Shown here piece after piece: positions 25,403-32,383 of a DNA stretch of 64,000 nucleotides. The position numbers were made by a program, and so were the translations under genes. The stretch covers positions 1-64,000 of the forward strand of contig CBDCGI010000005.1 of assembly GCA_965216725.1 (NCBI GenBank). Reading direction: 5' to 3'. Positions within the stretch are counted from its first letter, which is position 1, and every line of letters starts with the position of its first letter. The notes beneath the pieces were generated by a model, which was given only the letters and a program-made list of their open reading frames with translations, made no database searches and had not been told where the DNA came from. Origin of the DNA: JACZUI01 sp965216725. Lineage in GTDB: Bacteria > Actinomycetota > Acidimicrobiia > Spongiisociales > ZC4RG35.

Positions 25403-26094
25403 CGATACGTGTACTGGTAGCGGAGGATGATCTCCTGGTTCGTCGCGGCATCGTCGCCCTCCTAAGCACACAGGACGACATCGAAATCGTCGCCACAGCC
25501 GAAGACCTGGAAACGCTCCTCTCTGCCGTCTCCGAGCACCAGCCAAGTGTCGTGCTCACTGACATCAGGATGCCGCCGAGCCACACCGATGAGGGGATAC
25601 GAGCCGCCGTCACCCTTGCGGACCGCCATCCAGGTGTGGGTGTTGTTGTCCTGAGCCAGTATGACGACCCCGAGTACGCAGTGAGGCTGCTCGAAGACGG
25701 GAGCGAGGGGCGCGGCTACCTCCTCAAAGAGAGGGTCTCGAACGTGGCACATTTGGTGGAAGCCCTCCAAAAAGTGAATCGAGGCGGTTCGTACGTAGAC
25801 CCCAGGGTGATCGATCGCTTGGTTGACGCGAAGAGGTCTGAGCCATCCGGCATCAAGTGGCTTACTCCGAGGGAAGGTGAAGTCCTCGCCGAGATGGCAC
25901 AAGGGAGGGACAATGCAACGATCGCGGACACTTTGTCGATCAACATCCGGTCTGTCGAGAAACACATCAACTCGATCTTCGCCAAGCTGGGCCTGACCGA
26001 AGAGAGCGGCATCAGCAAGCGAGTCGCTGCCGTTCTCTCCTATCTCAATGCAGCCGACGATGCTCCAGGACACAACAAGGCTGACACCCCCTGA
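25399..26094 (+). CDS. NarL/FixJ-family response regulator
   Basis: A 231-aa regulator with receiver domain (acidic pair AEDD, phospho-acceptor Asp in VVLTDIRMPP, Lys in YLLKER) and C-terminal LuxR-type HTH (LTPREGEVLAEMAQG, RSVEKHINSIFAKLGL). Overlaps the degenerate kinase gene by 4 nt. Very similar in layout to the regulator at 1041-1769, including the MPP loop and EKHINSI helix, which suggests that cassettes in this array carry related two-component systems. Targets unknown. Confidence 0.92.
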   Translation: MTIRVLVAEDDLLVRRGIVALLSTQDDIEIVATAEDLETLLSAVSEHQPSVVLTDIRMPPSHTDEGIRAAVTLADRHPGVGVVVLSQYDDPEYAVRLLEDGSEGRGYLLKERVSNVAHLVEALQKVNRGGSYVDPRVIDRLVDAKRSEPSGIKWLTPREGEVLAEMAQGRDNATIADTLSINIRSVEKHINSIFAKLGLTEESGISKRVAAVLSYLNAADDAPGHNKADTP

Positions 26095-26295
26095 CGATCC
26101 GAGAAATCTCAAACGCCGGGTCACGGTCCGAAACCCGGTTCTAGGAGCCGCCGCGAGTTCTGAGGGACCAAGCCGAGTTCTCGGAGAGTGATCGGCGTCG
26201 CTTGACCGGCAGTCCCGTGGCACGCCTGCCACTTCTGGGCACCAAGAGCTACAGCCCTCGCTCGATCGACTTCGCTCAGGAACCAGCAACTCAGC

Positions 26296-26326
26296 CTGAC
26301 CCCCTCGCAGCAAATGAGGGGGTCAG
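26296..26326. repeat. Hairpin outside the left arm of junction G
   Basis: Perfect 11-bp stem CTGACCCCCTC/GAGGGGGTCAG around the loop GCAGCAAAT. The loop matches the one in the hairpin at 7136-7160, which sits at the same distance from its junction. No T-run follows, so it is not a classical terminator. Confidence 0.6.
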
Positions 26327-26335
26327 CGATCAGAT

Positions 26336-26469
26336 CTTGTGGGGCGCCTGTGGAGCGCGAGACTCGACCAACGCCCAATTCGGCCGACTGGGAGCCAGTC
26401 AGAAACGGTCCTGACCAGGGCAAATGGTGGAGCTGACGGGATTTGAACCCGTGACCCCCTCGTTGCGAA
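26336..26469. repeat. Cassette junction G: left arm next to the intact tRNA-Ala
   Basis: Left arm CTTGTGGGGCGCCTGTGG at 26336-26353, TCCTGACCAGGG at 26409-26420, then the 3' half of the intact tRNA gene up to the anticodon loop (TTGCGAA 26463-26469). Beyond it the tRNA 5' half takes the place of GATGCGGTCA and the right arm. This is what a junction between a cassette end and the original target should look like. Confidence 0.8.
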
Positions 26470-26501
26470 CGAAGTGCTCTGCCAGGCTGAGCTACAGCCC
26501 C
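26425..26501 (-). tRNA. tRNA-Ala (anticodon CGC)
   Basis: Complete cloverleaf of 77 nt including an encoded CCA. Acceptor GGGGCTG pairs with CAGCTCC (one G-T), D-arm GCTC/GAGC, anticodon stem CTTCG/CGAGG with loop TTCGCAA (anticodon CGC, codon GCG), T-stem ACGGG/CCCGT with loop TTCAAAT, discriminator A. It is the target site of the cassette array; its 3' end points into the array. It is transcribed leftwards. Confidence 0.95.
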
Positions 26502-26570
26502 GTGTTTGGGAACGAGAATTGTACCGATGGACTTCGAGATGACCGCATTCGGCGATTCCGCGCGGGGAAC

Positions 26571-26612
26571 GTCCCAAATCTGACCCTCTGCTCCTAAGGA
26601 AGCCGGGTTGGG
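26571..26612. repeat. About 42-bp imperfect direct repeat, copy 1
   Basis: Begins GTCCCAAATCTGAC and continues through CTCCTAAGGA to GGGTTGGG. A second copy lies at 27156-27198 (GTCCCATATGTGAC, CTCCTAAGGA, GGGTTTAGG). Together they flank the DUF1801-like gene. Nature unknown; possibly a small dispersed intergenic repeat. Confidence 0.45.
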
Positions 26613-26642
26613 CAGCGGCCGGGCCGTTTCGTGAGCCCCCGC

Positions 26643-27089
26643 CTAGCTGACGGCGTCTTGCACCAGCGCCTCGACCCGTTTCGCAACCTCGTCGGTCCAT
26701 TCGACAATGGCGAAGCTCGTCGACCACATGTCGCCTTCGTCCAACCGAGCACTATCGGAGAAACCGAGGGTCGCATAGCGGGCGTCGAATTTCTCAGCAG
26801 ATTGGAAGAACAAGACCACATCTTTGCCGTCGGCATACGCGGGCATTCCATACCAGGTCTTCGGCAGGAGATGCGGGGCGATTCGAGTGACCGCAGCGTG
26901 CACTCGCTCGGCGATATGTCGATCGTTGTCGGGCATCTCGGCGATCGCGTCGAGCGCTGCCTGCAGGTTGTCGGCCTTCTTCCTTCCGCCGCGTTCGGCT
27001 TTCAGTTCCTCCGCCCGTTGTCTCATCGCGGCGCGCTCCGTCTCGGTGAAACCCGACTCCTGACGTTCTTCGTTTGCTTGTTGGTTCAT
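26643..27089 (-). CDS. DUF1801/YdhG-like protein
   Basis: A 148-aa cytoplasmic protein of the DUF1801 (YdhG/YjdI-type) group. The conserved part covers residues 55-145: HAAVTRIAPHLLPKTWYGMPAYADGKDVVLFFQSA split by the typical Trp-Tyr-Gly-Met-Pro motif, then FDARYATLGF and DEVAKRVEALVQDA. A basic, Glu-rich N-terminal extension precedes it. The ATG at 27089 follows AGGAGCAGC. Relatives are described as possible iron or Fe-S chaperones without firm proof. Monocistronic, flanked by a direct repeat. Confidence 0.75.
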   Translation of the reverse strand: MNQQANEERQESGFTETERAAMRQRAEELKAERGGRKKADNLQAALDAIAEMPDNDRHIAERVHAAVTRIAPHLLPKTWYGMPAYADGKDVVLFFQSAEKFDARYATLGFSDSARLDEGDMWSTSFAIVEWTDEVAKRVEALVQDAVS

Positions 27090-27155
27090 GCTGCTCCTAT
27101 CGAGGCTAAGTGACCTGAGCCCCACGGCCCCAGTTGGCAATTCTGTTTGGCAAAT

Positions 27156-27198
27156 GTCCCATATGTGACGCCGTCCTCCTAAGGACTGCGGGTTTAGG
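27156..27198. repeat. About 42-bp imperfect direct repeat, copy 2
   Basis: Second copy of the repeat at 26571-26612, with the identical centre CTCCTAAGGA inside a near palindrome GTCCTCCTAAGGAC. Its end touches the stop of the translin-like gene. Confidence 0.45.
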
Positions 27199-27802
27199 AA
27201 CCCGAGAGGTCCCGACGCAGCCGCTCTTGGACCACTGTGGCGGTCAGATCGGCACGAGAGCGTTCAACCAAGGACCGTGACACGTCCGTGGTGCGTCGCA
27301 GTCCGTGGGTCATGCCGTCGGGATAATCCACCTCGGCCAGCCGGTCAACGATCTCGTCCATCACCTCGAGTATGCGCGCTGCCTCCGTCACCCGGTCGGA
27401 GCGGAGCAAGTCGAGCAGTCTTCGACGCATCTCCCCCACCGACTCGCCTAATCCGTGCAAATACGGGACAGGGTCCACACCGAGTTCCCCGAAACCAGGG
27501 AGGTCATGGCCTCGGAACAGCGCGGCGGTAAGCCGCGCTTCCGAATACTCCTTGGCCGCGTCGTGCGAATAGCCGGCGTTGGCGATATCCGGATGACCGG
27601 CCAACGCCTGTTGCATCGCAACCAGTCGATCGCCCGCCTCAGATATCAACTCATCAGCACGGTCGACCTCGCCGCGATGCAGGGCCCTGATGGCGTTGGC
27701 GCAGGCTCTGATGACCTTGCGCGATTCAGTGATGGCGATCTCACGAGCTGAGAAGCGCTCGTCGAGTATGGCCCTGGCTGCTTCGATTGAATCTGGGCTC
27801 AT
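27194..27802 (-). CDS. Translin-family protein
   Basis: A 202-aa all-helical protein resembling translin. Residues 10-55 (REIAITESRKVIRACANAIRALHRGEVDRA split over helix 1-2) and the later GYSHDAAKEYSEARLTAALF with PVPYLHGLGESVGEMRR match the helix order seen in archaeal and bacterial translin proteins. Eukaryotic translin binds single-stranded RNA and DNA; whether this one does is unknown. A C-terminal segment LEVMDEIVDRLAEVDYPDGM is typical. It starts 11 bp after the SepX/GlpR-like gene and is on the same strand, so it may belong to that operon. Confidence 0.75.
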   Translation of the reverse strand: MSPDSIEAARAILDERFSAREIAITESRKVIRACANAIRALHRGEVDRADELISEAGDRLVAMQQALAGHPDIANAGYSHDAAKEYSEARLTAALFRGHDLPGFGELGVDPVPYLHGLGESVGEMRRRLLDLLRSDRVTEAARILEVMDEIVDRLAEVDYPDGMTHGLRRTTDVSRSLVERSRADLTATVVQERLRRDLSGS

Positions 27803-27813
27803 CGCCTGGCGGA

Positions 27814-28251
27814 CTAGTTGGCGATGACTCGTATCTGCGGCTCAGCGGACGAAGCCGTCCGCTCGGAGACATGAACCAGCTTCATGCGCTCCCGCTTTCG
27901 CTGGTTCATCTGCGAGACGGCAGCAGCGAACAGCACGATGAGGGAATCCAGGAACAGGTGAACCAGCAACCAGGCCCAGGAACCCGAGCTCCAGGCCATG
28001 TAGAGCGAACCCAGCGCAAGAACTCCGAGGATGAGAAAAACCCTCCGTCGCCGGCTCCTCATGACATCCCGCTCATTGATCTGCCGGCTGCTGAAAGGGC
28101 GACTCTGAACGTCATTCATAACGTGGGTCCAGTTGTCGAATTCCTCCGTGGAATTGATCGGAGCGTCCTTACGCCCAAAGAAACTGGGGAAAAGGTAGAT
28201 GCCCCACACCCCTGCAATCAACAGGAGGCCGACCAAGATGCTGGCTTCCAT
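27814..28251 (-). CDS. SepX/GlpR-like membrane protein
   Basis: A 145-aa protein with one N-terminal helix (residues 3-23), a cytoplasmic linker of about 45 residues, and two closely spaced helices after a RSRRRRVFLILG basic patch. This layout and the position three genes from moeA/glp and galU match actinobacterial SepX/GlpR, a divisome membrane protein that in Corynebacterium binds the gephyrin-like Glp. Sequence similarity is weak by eye, so the call rests partly on gene order. It is shorter than corynebacterial GlpR and lacks its long C-terminal domain. Confidence 0.5.
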   Translation of the reverse strand: MEASILVGLLLIAGVWGIYLFPSFFGRKDAPINSTEEFDNWTHVMNDVQSRPFSSRQINERDVMRSRRRRVFLILGVLALGSLYMAWSSGSWAWLLVHLFLDSLIVLFAAAVSQMNQRKRERMKLVHVSERTASSAEPQIRVIAN

Positions 28252-28313
28252 TTACCTAAATCACTCCGTCCGAAAATCGAGCGTAGCCGCCGGGGCCGCG
28301 CTCAAGCAACGAC

Positions 28314-28793
28314 TTACTCCCTCTCCCAGGCTCCGGACCTTCCCCCACTCTTTCGCAAGAGGCGGATCTTCTCGATCGTGACCTCCCGCTCCACGCTCTT
28401 GACCATGTCATAGACCGTGATGGCCGAAATCGAGACGGCAGTAATGGCTTCCATCTCGACGCCAGTGCGACCGTGGGTGCTAACGGTAGCTCGCACCCGA
28501 ATCCCATGCCCAGTCGACTCGAGATCAACGGCTACCGAGTCGAGCTCGATGGGATGGGCCAGAGGCACCAGCTCCCAGGTTCGCTTCGCTGCTTGGATAC
28601 CGGCGATGCGCGCCGTGGCGGCCGCGTCACCTTTGCCGAGCCCACCACCCACGAATCGGTCGACCATCTCGGCCGACATTGACACCAGGGCCTCTGCCGT
28701 CGCCTCCCGACGTGTCACCTCTTTGTCACCCACATCGACCATGTGGACCTCTCCGGCTTTGTTGAGGTGTGTCAGCTCTGACGATTCACTCAT
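28314..28793 (-). CDS. moaC: Cyclic pyranopterin monophosphate synthase MoaC
   Basis: Catalyses formation of cyclic pyranopterin monophosphate from the MoaA product in molybdenum-cofactor biosynthesis. Family signatures are present: LTHLNKAGEVHMVDVGDKEVTRREA at the N-terminus, the central GIQAAKRTWELVPLAHPI with its catalytic Lys and His, and GVEMEAITAVSISAITVYDM. At 159 aa it is full length. The gene directly abuts the moeA/glp stop with no spacer, consistent with an operon. No moaA is in the window. Confidence 0.95.
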   Translation of the reverse strand: MSESSELTHLNKAGEVHMVDVGDKEVTRREATAEALVSMSAEMVDRFVGGGLGKGDAAATARIAGIQAAKRTWELVPLAHPIELDSVAVDLESTGHGIRVRATVSTHGRTGVEMEAITAVSISAITVYDMVKSVEREVTIEKIRLLRKSGGRSGAWERE

Positions 28794-30014
28794 TCATCGC
28801 ACCTCTTCGGACTCGCCCGACTTGATCAACTCCATTGTCATCGTCTCCCCTTGCTCCACTTTGGACACGCCGACAGGTACCACCGCCAACCCGTCGGCGT
28901 ATGCGGCAGCCGACAGAACGTTCGATGACTGACCTCCGGACGCCTCCACCACCCAAGAACCGTCTTCACGGCCCACGACCCGCACCCGGAGGAAGACCTG
29001 CTTCGCCGGATCGGTCTCGAAATCCTGACCTGCGATTACGCCAATCCGGGGCCTGAAAAGCGATCTCGACCCTGCCATCTTCAGTAGGGCGGGCCGCACC
29101 AGCTGTTCGTATGACACGAAGGCCGATACCGGATTGCCGGGTAGGCCGAAGAATGGTGTCCCGCCGAAAACCCCGAACGCGAAAGGCTTCGCCGGCTGAA
29201 TCGCAACCTTCCAGAACCCCACTTCGCCGCCTCCTTCGAGCAACAGTTTGGTGACGTCGTGATCCCCCATTGATACCCCACCACTGGACACCATGGCGTC
29301 GAGATCGGTCCCTCGTTCCAGAGCCGTAGCCAGTTGGGCCGGATCGTCGGGGATTCGGCCTAGATCCACCCCCTGCAAACCTGTCGCTTCGAGCATCGCG
29401 GCAATCATCGGACGGTTGGAGTCGCGAATCATCCCAGGCTGTAGGGGGCCACCGTCGATCGCTGCCAGTTCGTCGCCAGTGGACATGTAGCCGACGCGAA
29501 CCATGCGGTACACGGTCGGCTGATGGATGCCCAGAGTCGCCAGAACACCGATATGGGTCGGACCGAGCCGCGTTCCGACTTCGAGGACCAGATCACCGGC
29601 GGTGACGTCGCCACCGGCGGGTCGGACGGCAGTTCCTTCGGAGACCGCTACAAGGATCTCGACTTTGTCCCCGTCTGAATCGGTGTCTTCAACTCTCACC
29701 ACCGCATCCGCGCCATCGGGCATCGGCGCCCCGGTCATTATCTTCAATGCCTCTCCACGGCCGACCGTCGTCGTTGGAATCATCCCGGCGGCAAGGTCTC
29801 CGATCAGCCTCAGAACCGAGCCTGGCTCTGCCACGTCCGCAGAGCGAACCGCGTACCCGTCCATGGCCGAGTTCCGGAAAGGCGGAACATCCTCGGCGGC
29901 CAGCAGGTCCTGGGCCAGTATCCGGCCCAAGGCCTCAGCCAAGGGGACATCCTCGGATTCGACAGGAGAAACGAGATCCAAGACCCCTGCCAGGACCTCC
30001 TCGATTGGGGTCAT
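28794..30014 (-). CDS. moeA: Molybdopterin molybdenumtransferase MoeA / gephyrin-like Glp
   Basis: A 406-aa MoeA-family protein that inserts molybdate into adenylylated molybdopterin, or acts as the cell-division scaffold Glp in Corynebacteriales. Domains in order: N-terminal MoeA_N with EDVPPFRNSAMDGYAVRS, the MoCF-binding domain with VSSGGVSMGDHD and FGLPGNPVSAF, and the C-terminal beta domain. The start at 30014 is chosen for AGGAG 10 nt upstream. Position between galU and moaC, with the SepX/GlpR-like gene downstream, recalls the glp locus, so a division role is possible. Confidence 0.92.
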   Translation of the reverse strand: MTPIEEVLAGVLDLVSPVESEDVPLAEALGRILAQDLLAAEDVPPFRNSAMDGYAVRSADVAEPGSVLRLIGDLAAGMIPTTTVGRGEALKIMTGAPMPDGADAVVRVEDTDSDGDKVEILVAVSEGTAVRPAGGDVTAGDLVLEVGTRLGPTHIGVLATLGIHQPTVYRMVRVGYMSTGDELAAIDGGPLQPGMIRDSNRPMIAAMLEATGLQGVDLGRIPDDPAQLATALERGTDLDAMVSSGGVSMGDHDVTKLLLEGGGEVGFWKVAIQPAKPFAFGVFGGTPFFGLPGNPVSAFVSYEQLVRPALLKMAGSRSLFRPRIGVIAGQDFETDPAKQVFLRVRVVGREDGSWVVEASGGQSSNVLSAAAYADGLAVVPVGVSKVEQGETMTMELIKSGESEEVR

Positions 30015-30027
30015 CTCGATTCCACTC

Positions 30028-30831
30028 CTAGTCCTCGGCCCGGCTGTCAAACTCGACGCCGAACTGGTGGCGACCCAGCTCCAGCGAAGCCTGCAAGAGG
30101 CCGAGCGGAGTCCCCACGTCTAGGAGATCGTGTTCGGAGACAAATCCGCGGAGACGCCCTCGCTCGCCAAGAATGTGTATTGCATCGGTGAGTTGGATCT
30201 CACCGCCTGCCCCTGGTTCCAGACCGCCCAGGATCTCGAACACTTCGGACGTGAACAAGTATCTCCCCACGATCCCGAGATTGCTGGGGGCCGCTTCGAC
30301 ACCAGGTTTTTCGACGGCACCAGCCAGATCGAGATACCCCTCCCGCTCGTCGGAATCGGGTATGACGATCCCGTACTTCGACAAGTACTCCTCACCGAGG
30401 CGGCGAACACACACAACCGACGTGTCACCGTCTCTACTTCCCGAAGCAAGCTGGGACAGAACATCTGCTCCTGGGCGAACGATCATGTCAGCGAGCAGAC
30501 AGAAGAAGGGACGATCGCCCACCATGTGCATTGCCTCGTTGACGGCATGACCCAGGCCCAGTGGCTCCTCCTGGACGACTGGCCTCAGCCCAACGTCGTC
30601 CAAACCGGGCAGCGGCCCTTCGAGGCTGAAGTGCTGGGCAACCAGGTGACCGGCGTCGAGGTCGACCACGACAATGGCCTCCTTGGCGCCGGCACGAGCC
30701 GCCTCTTCGACCGCATACTGGATCGCGGGACGGTCGACGACCGTCAGCAGCGCTTTGGGCACCACCCGCGTCGCCGGACGCATCCGAGTGCCCCGTCCCG
30801 CCGCCGGGATCACCGCAACGTCAATACTCAT
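30028..30831 (-). CDS. galU: UTP-glucose-1-phosphate uridylyltransferase
   Basis: Makes UDP-glucose from UTP and glucose-1-phosphate for cell-envelope sugars. The nucleotide-binding start VIPAAGRGTRMRPATRVVPKALL, the metal-site region FFCLLADMIV, and AVEKPGVEAAPSNLGIVGRYLF with GGEIQLTDAI are diagnostic of GalU. The ATG at 30831 follows GGAGGAAAAGG; a longer frame upstream is only plsY sequence. It overlaps plsY by 4 nt. At 267 aa it is slightly shorter than most GalU proteins (about 290) but shows all motifs. Confidence 0.93.
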   Translation of the reverse strand: MSIDVAVIPAAGRGTRMRPATRVVPKALLTVVDRPAIQYAVEEAARAGAKEAIVVVDLDAGHLVAQHFSLEGPLPGLDDVGLRPVVQEEPLGLGHAVNEAMHMVGDRPFFCLLADMIVRPGADVLSQLASGSRDGDTSVVCVRRLGEEYLSKYGIVIPDSDEREGYLDLAGAVEKPGVEAAPSNLGIVGRYLFTSEVFEILGGLEPGAGGEIQLTDAIHILGERGRLRGFVSEHDLLDVGTPLGLLQASLELGRHQFGVEFDSRAED

Positions 30832-31430
30832 GTGGAAACCTTTTCCTCCGTTCCGCTGACCATCCGCCTGATGTTCCCCCTGTGCCGCCACACCACGAGC
30901 ACGAGCATCAATCCCGTCCAAAGAAGGCTCAGGCCGGCCACACCCTGCCACACCAGAAGAGGGATCGTCATGATGACGACCACCATCGAGCCGACCGAGG
31001 CGGTCTTAGTCACCACTACCACAGCCACCCAGATGGCAATGTCGAGTATGCCGACCAAAGGGGCAGACCAGAGAAGCATTCCCGCGCTCGTGGCCACGCC
31101 TTTCCCGCCACTAAACCTGTGGAAGACGGGGTAGCAATGCCCTACCACAGCTGCCAGGCCTCCGGCGAACGCCCAATGTGTGATCTCGGCGGCGCCGTCG
31201 GCAGCTGCAATCGTGGCCATCGCGGCGCCGATGAAACCCTTGAGCATGTCGAGAAGGAAGACCAACGCCCCTGGGAAACGTCCCAATGTGCGTCGCACAT
31301 TCGAAGCGCCCGGGTTGCCACTGCCCTCGTTGCGAATGTCCACCCCGTACATCCGAGCCACGATCACGGCAAAGTCGATGCTTCCCACCACATAGGCGGC
31401 AACCAGGGCGAGAGCTATCTGGGGAGTCAT
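30828..31430 (-). CDS. plsY: Acyl-phosphate:glycerol-3-phosphate acyltransferase PlsY
   Basis: Integral membrane enzyme that transfers an acyl group from acyl-phosphate to glycerol-3-phosphate, the first step of phospholipid synthesis. Signature loops are visible: DIRNEGSGNPGASNVRRTLG, GHCYPVFHRFSGGKGVATSAG and a late VWRHRGNIRRM. Five to six helices span the 200 residues, the normal size. I chose ATG 31430 because it starts directly at the first helix; the upstream in-frame residues overlap the divergent promoter for fmdB. Confidence 0.95.
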   Translation of the reverse strand: MTPQIALALVAAYVVGSIDFAVIVARMYGVDIRNEGSGNPGASNVRRTLGRFPGALVFLLDMLKGFIGAAMATIAAADGAAEITHWAFAGGLAAVVGHCYPVFHRFSGGKGVATSAGMLLWSAPLVGILDIAIWVAVVVVTKTASVGSMVVVIMTIPLLVWQGVAGLSLLWTGLMLVLVVWRHRGNIRRMVSGTEEKVST

Positions 31431-31524
31431 CGCTGGCGATGATATCGACGAGTCACGGAATGGAACCAGCGAGCACACGGTTGTAGAATTCGCCCCGTCC
31501 ACCAACCCCTAGCGGTCGAACCTC

Positions 31525-31800
31525 ATGCCTACCTACGAGTACACCTGTAAAAGCTGCGGCACCAATCTCGAGGTGTTTCAGTCGTTCTCGGACAAGCCGC
31601 TCAAAAAGTGCCCGGAATGCGCCGGCGAGCTTCAGAAGGTGTTCCACGCTCGAGGCGTCGTCTTCAAAGGAACCGGCTTCTACGCAACCGACTCCAGGGG
31701 CAAATCCGCCGCCGAGAACGGGGACAGCAAGCCAGCGAAGAACGGCGCCAAGCCCAAGCCTGCCGAAAAGAAGCCGGCCTCCACCACGTCCGGCGACTGA
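31525..31800 (+). CDS. FmdB-type zinc ribbon protein
   Basis: A 91-aa protein. The first 45 residues form the FmdB regulatory zinc ribbon MPTYEYTCKSCGTNLEV, with the second knuckle CPECAGEL, giving four metal-binding Cys. The following segment KVFHARGVVFKGTGFYATD is the usual extension, and the C-terminal 30 residues are a Lys/Ala/Pro-rich disordered tail. The exact role of such proteins is unknown; they are common in Actinobacteria. Divergent from plsY across 94 bp. Confidence 0.9.
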   Translation: MPTYEYTCKSCGTNLEVFQSFSDKPLKKCPECAGELQKVFHARGVVFKGTGFYATDSRGKSAAENGDSKPAKNGAKPKPAEKKPASTTSGD

Positions 31801-31845
31801 CGCGCCACCCTTCCCTGGGCTCCAATCCCGGCATACGTTGGACGT

Positions 31846-32364
31846 GTGCTTTGGCTACAGACCCCAGCCTGGGGACGACGGCTGGCAGCGCTCGCCCTGG
31901 CCGGTATTGCCGTCTTCGTCGAGTTCTCGCCGTCGTCGTCTGCGGATCATCCTTTTCTCACCTCAGACGTCGTAGCCGGCGACGAGATAGGCGACTGGAA
32001 CACTGACATGCGCCAGGTACCCGAAGGCGTATTCGGCGAAGTGAGCTTGCCAGCGGTGGCCGGCCAGCCCATCAACGCCGGCGAGCCCCTATTGGCATCG
32101 ATGCTGGGAGGTGCCGAAGACCTGGTTCCCCCTGGTTGGCTGGTGCTCGAAATCGAGCTACCCCCATCAGCGACCCGGGGTTCATCGGCGAAGCTGGTGC
32201 TGGTGAACACGGGAGACATCTTCGACGCGGTCGTGGTCTCAGTGTCGGGCGAAAGCGCGCTGGGTGCGACTCGAGGAGAAGTTGCCGTAGAGGACCGAGC
32301 AGCGGGAGCCGTGGCTGGCGCAGTCGCCCGGGGCGACGCCTTGGCCTTGATCGAGACCCGATGA
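31846..32364 (+). CDS. SAF-domain membrane-anchored protein
   Basis: A 172-aa protein with an N-terminal helix (RLAALALAGIAVFVEFSPSS) and a SAF-like beta-clip domain: LTSDVVAGDEIGDW, LPAVAGQPINAGEPLLASML. Such domains occur in CpaB/RcpC pilus-assembly proteins and antifreeze-like proteins. No other pilus gene is in the window, so a pilus role is not supported. The start is GTG at 31846. It lies 45 bp after fmdB and 19 bp before uppP, probably in one transcript. Confidence 0.65.
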   Translation: MLWLQTPAWGRRLAALALAGIAVFVEFSPSSSADHPFLTSDVVAGDEIGDWNTDMRQVPEGVFGEVSLPAVAGQPINAGEPLLASMLGGAEDLVPPGWLVLEIELPPSATRGSSAKLVLVNTGDIFDAVVVSVSGESALGATRGEVAVEDRAAGAVAGAVARGDALALIETR

Positions 32365-32383
32365 GAGCCGCCACTAGCGTGGC

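Larger units (their letters stand above)
19954..26469. mobile_element. Integrase-less tRNA-Ala-bounded cassette 4 (6.5 kb), next to the intact tRNA
   Basis: Core F to the core inside the intact tRNA gene. A right arm stands at its left end (20003) and a left arm at its right end (26336). Because insertion into a tRNA gene rebuilds the gene at one end, the unit touching the intact tRNA is probably the newest. Cargo: DUF3800 protein, structured RNA candidate, lipoprotein, membrane sensor-like protein, histidine kinase, degenerate kinase and response regulator. No recombinase is encoded. Confidence 0.65.

Noticed and set aside
1..26424. Prophage or conjugative element
   Set aside because: No phage structural, replication, relaxase or type IV secretion genes occur in the region.
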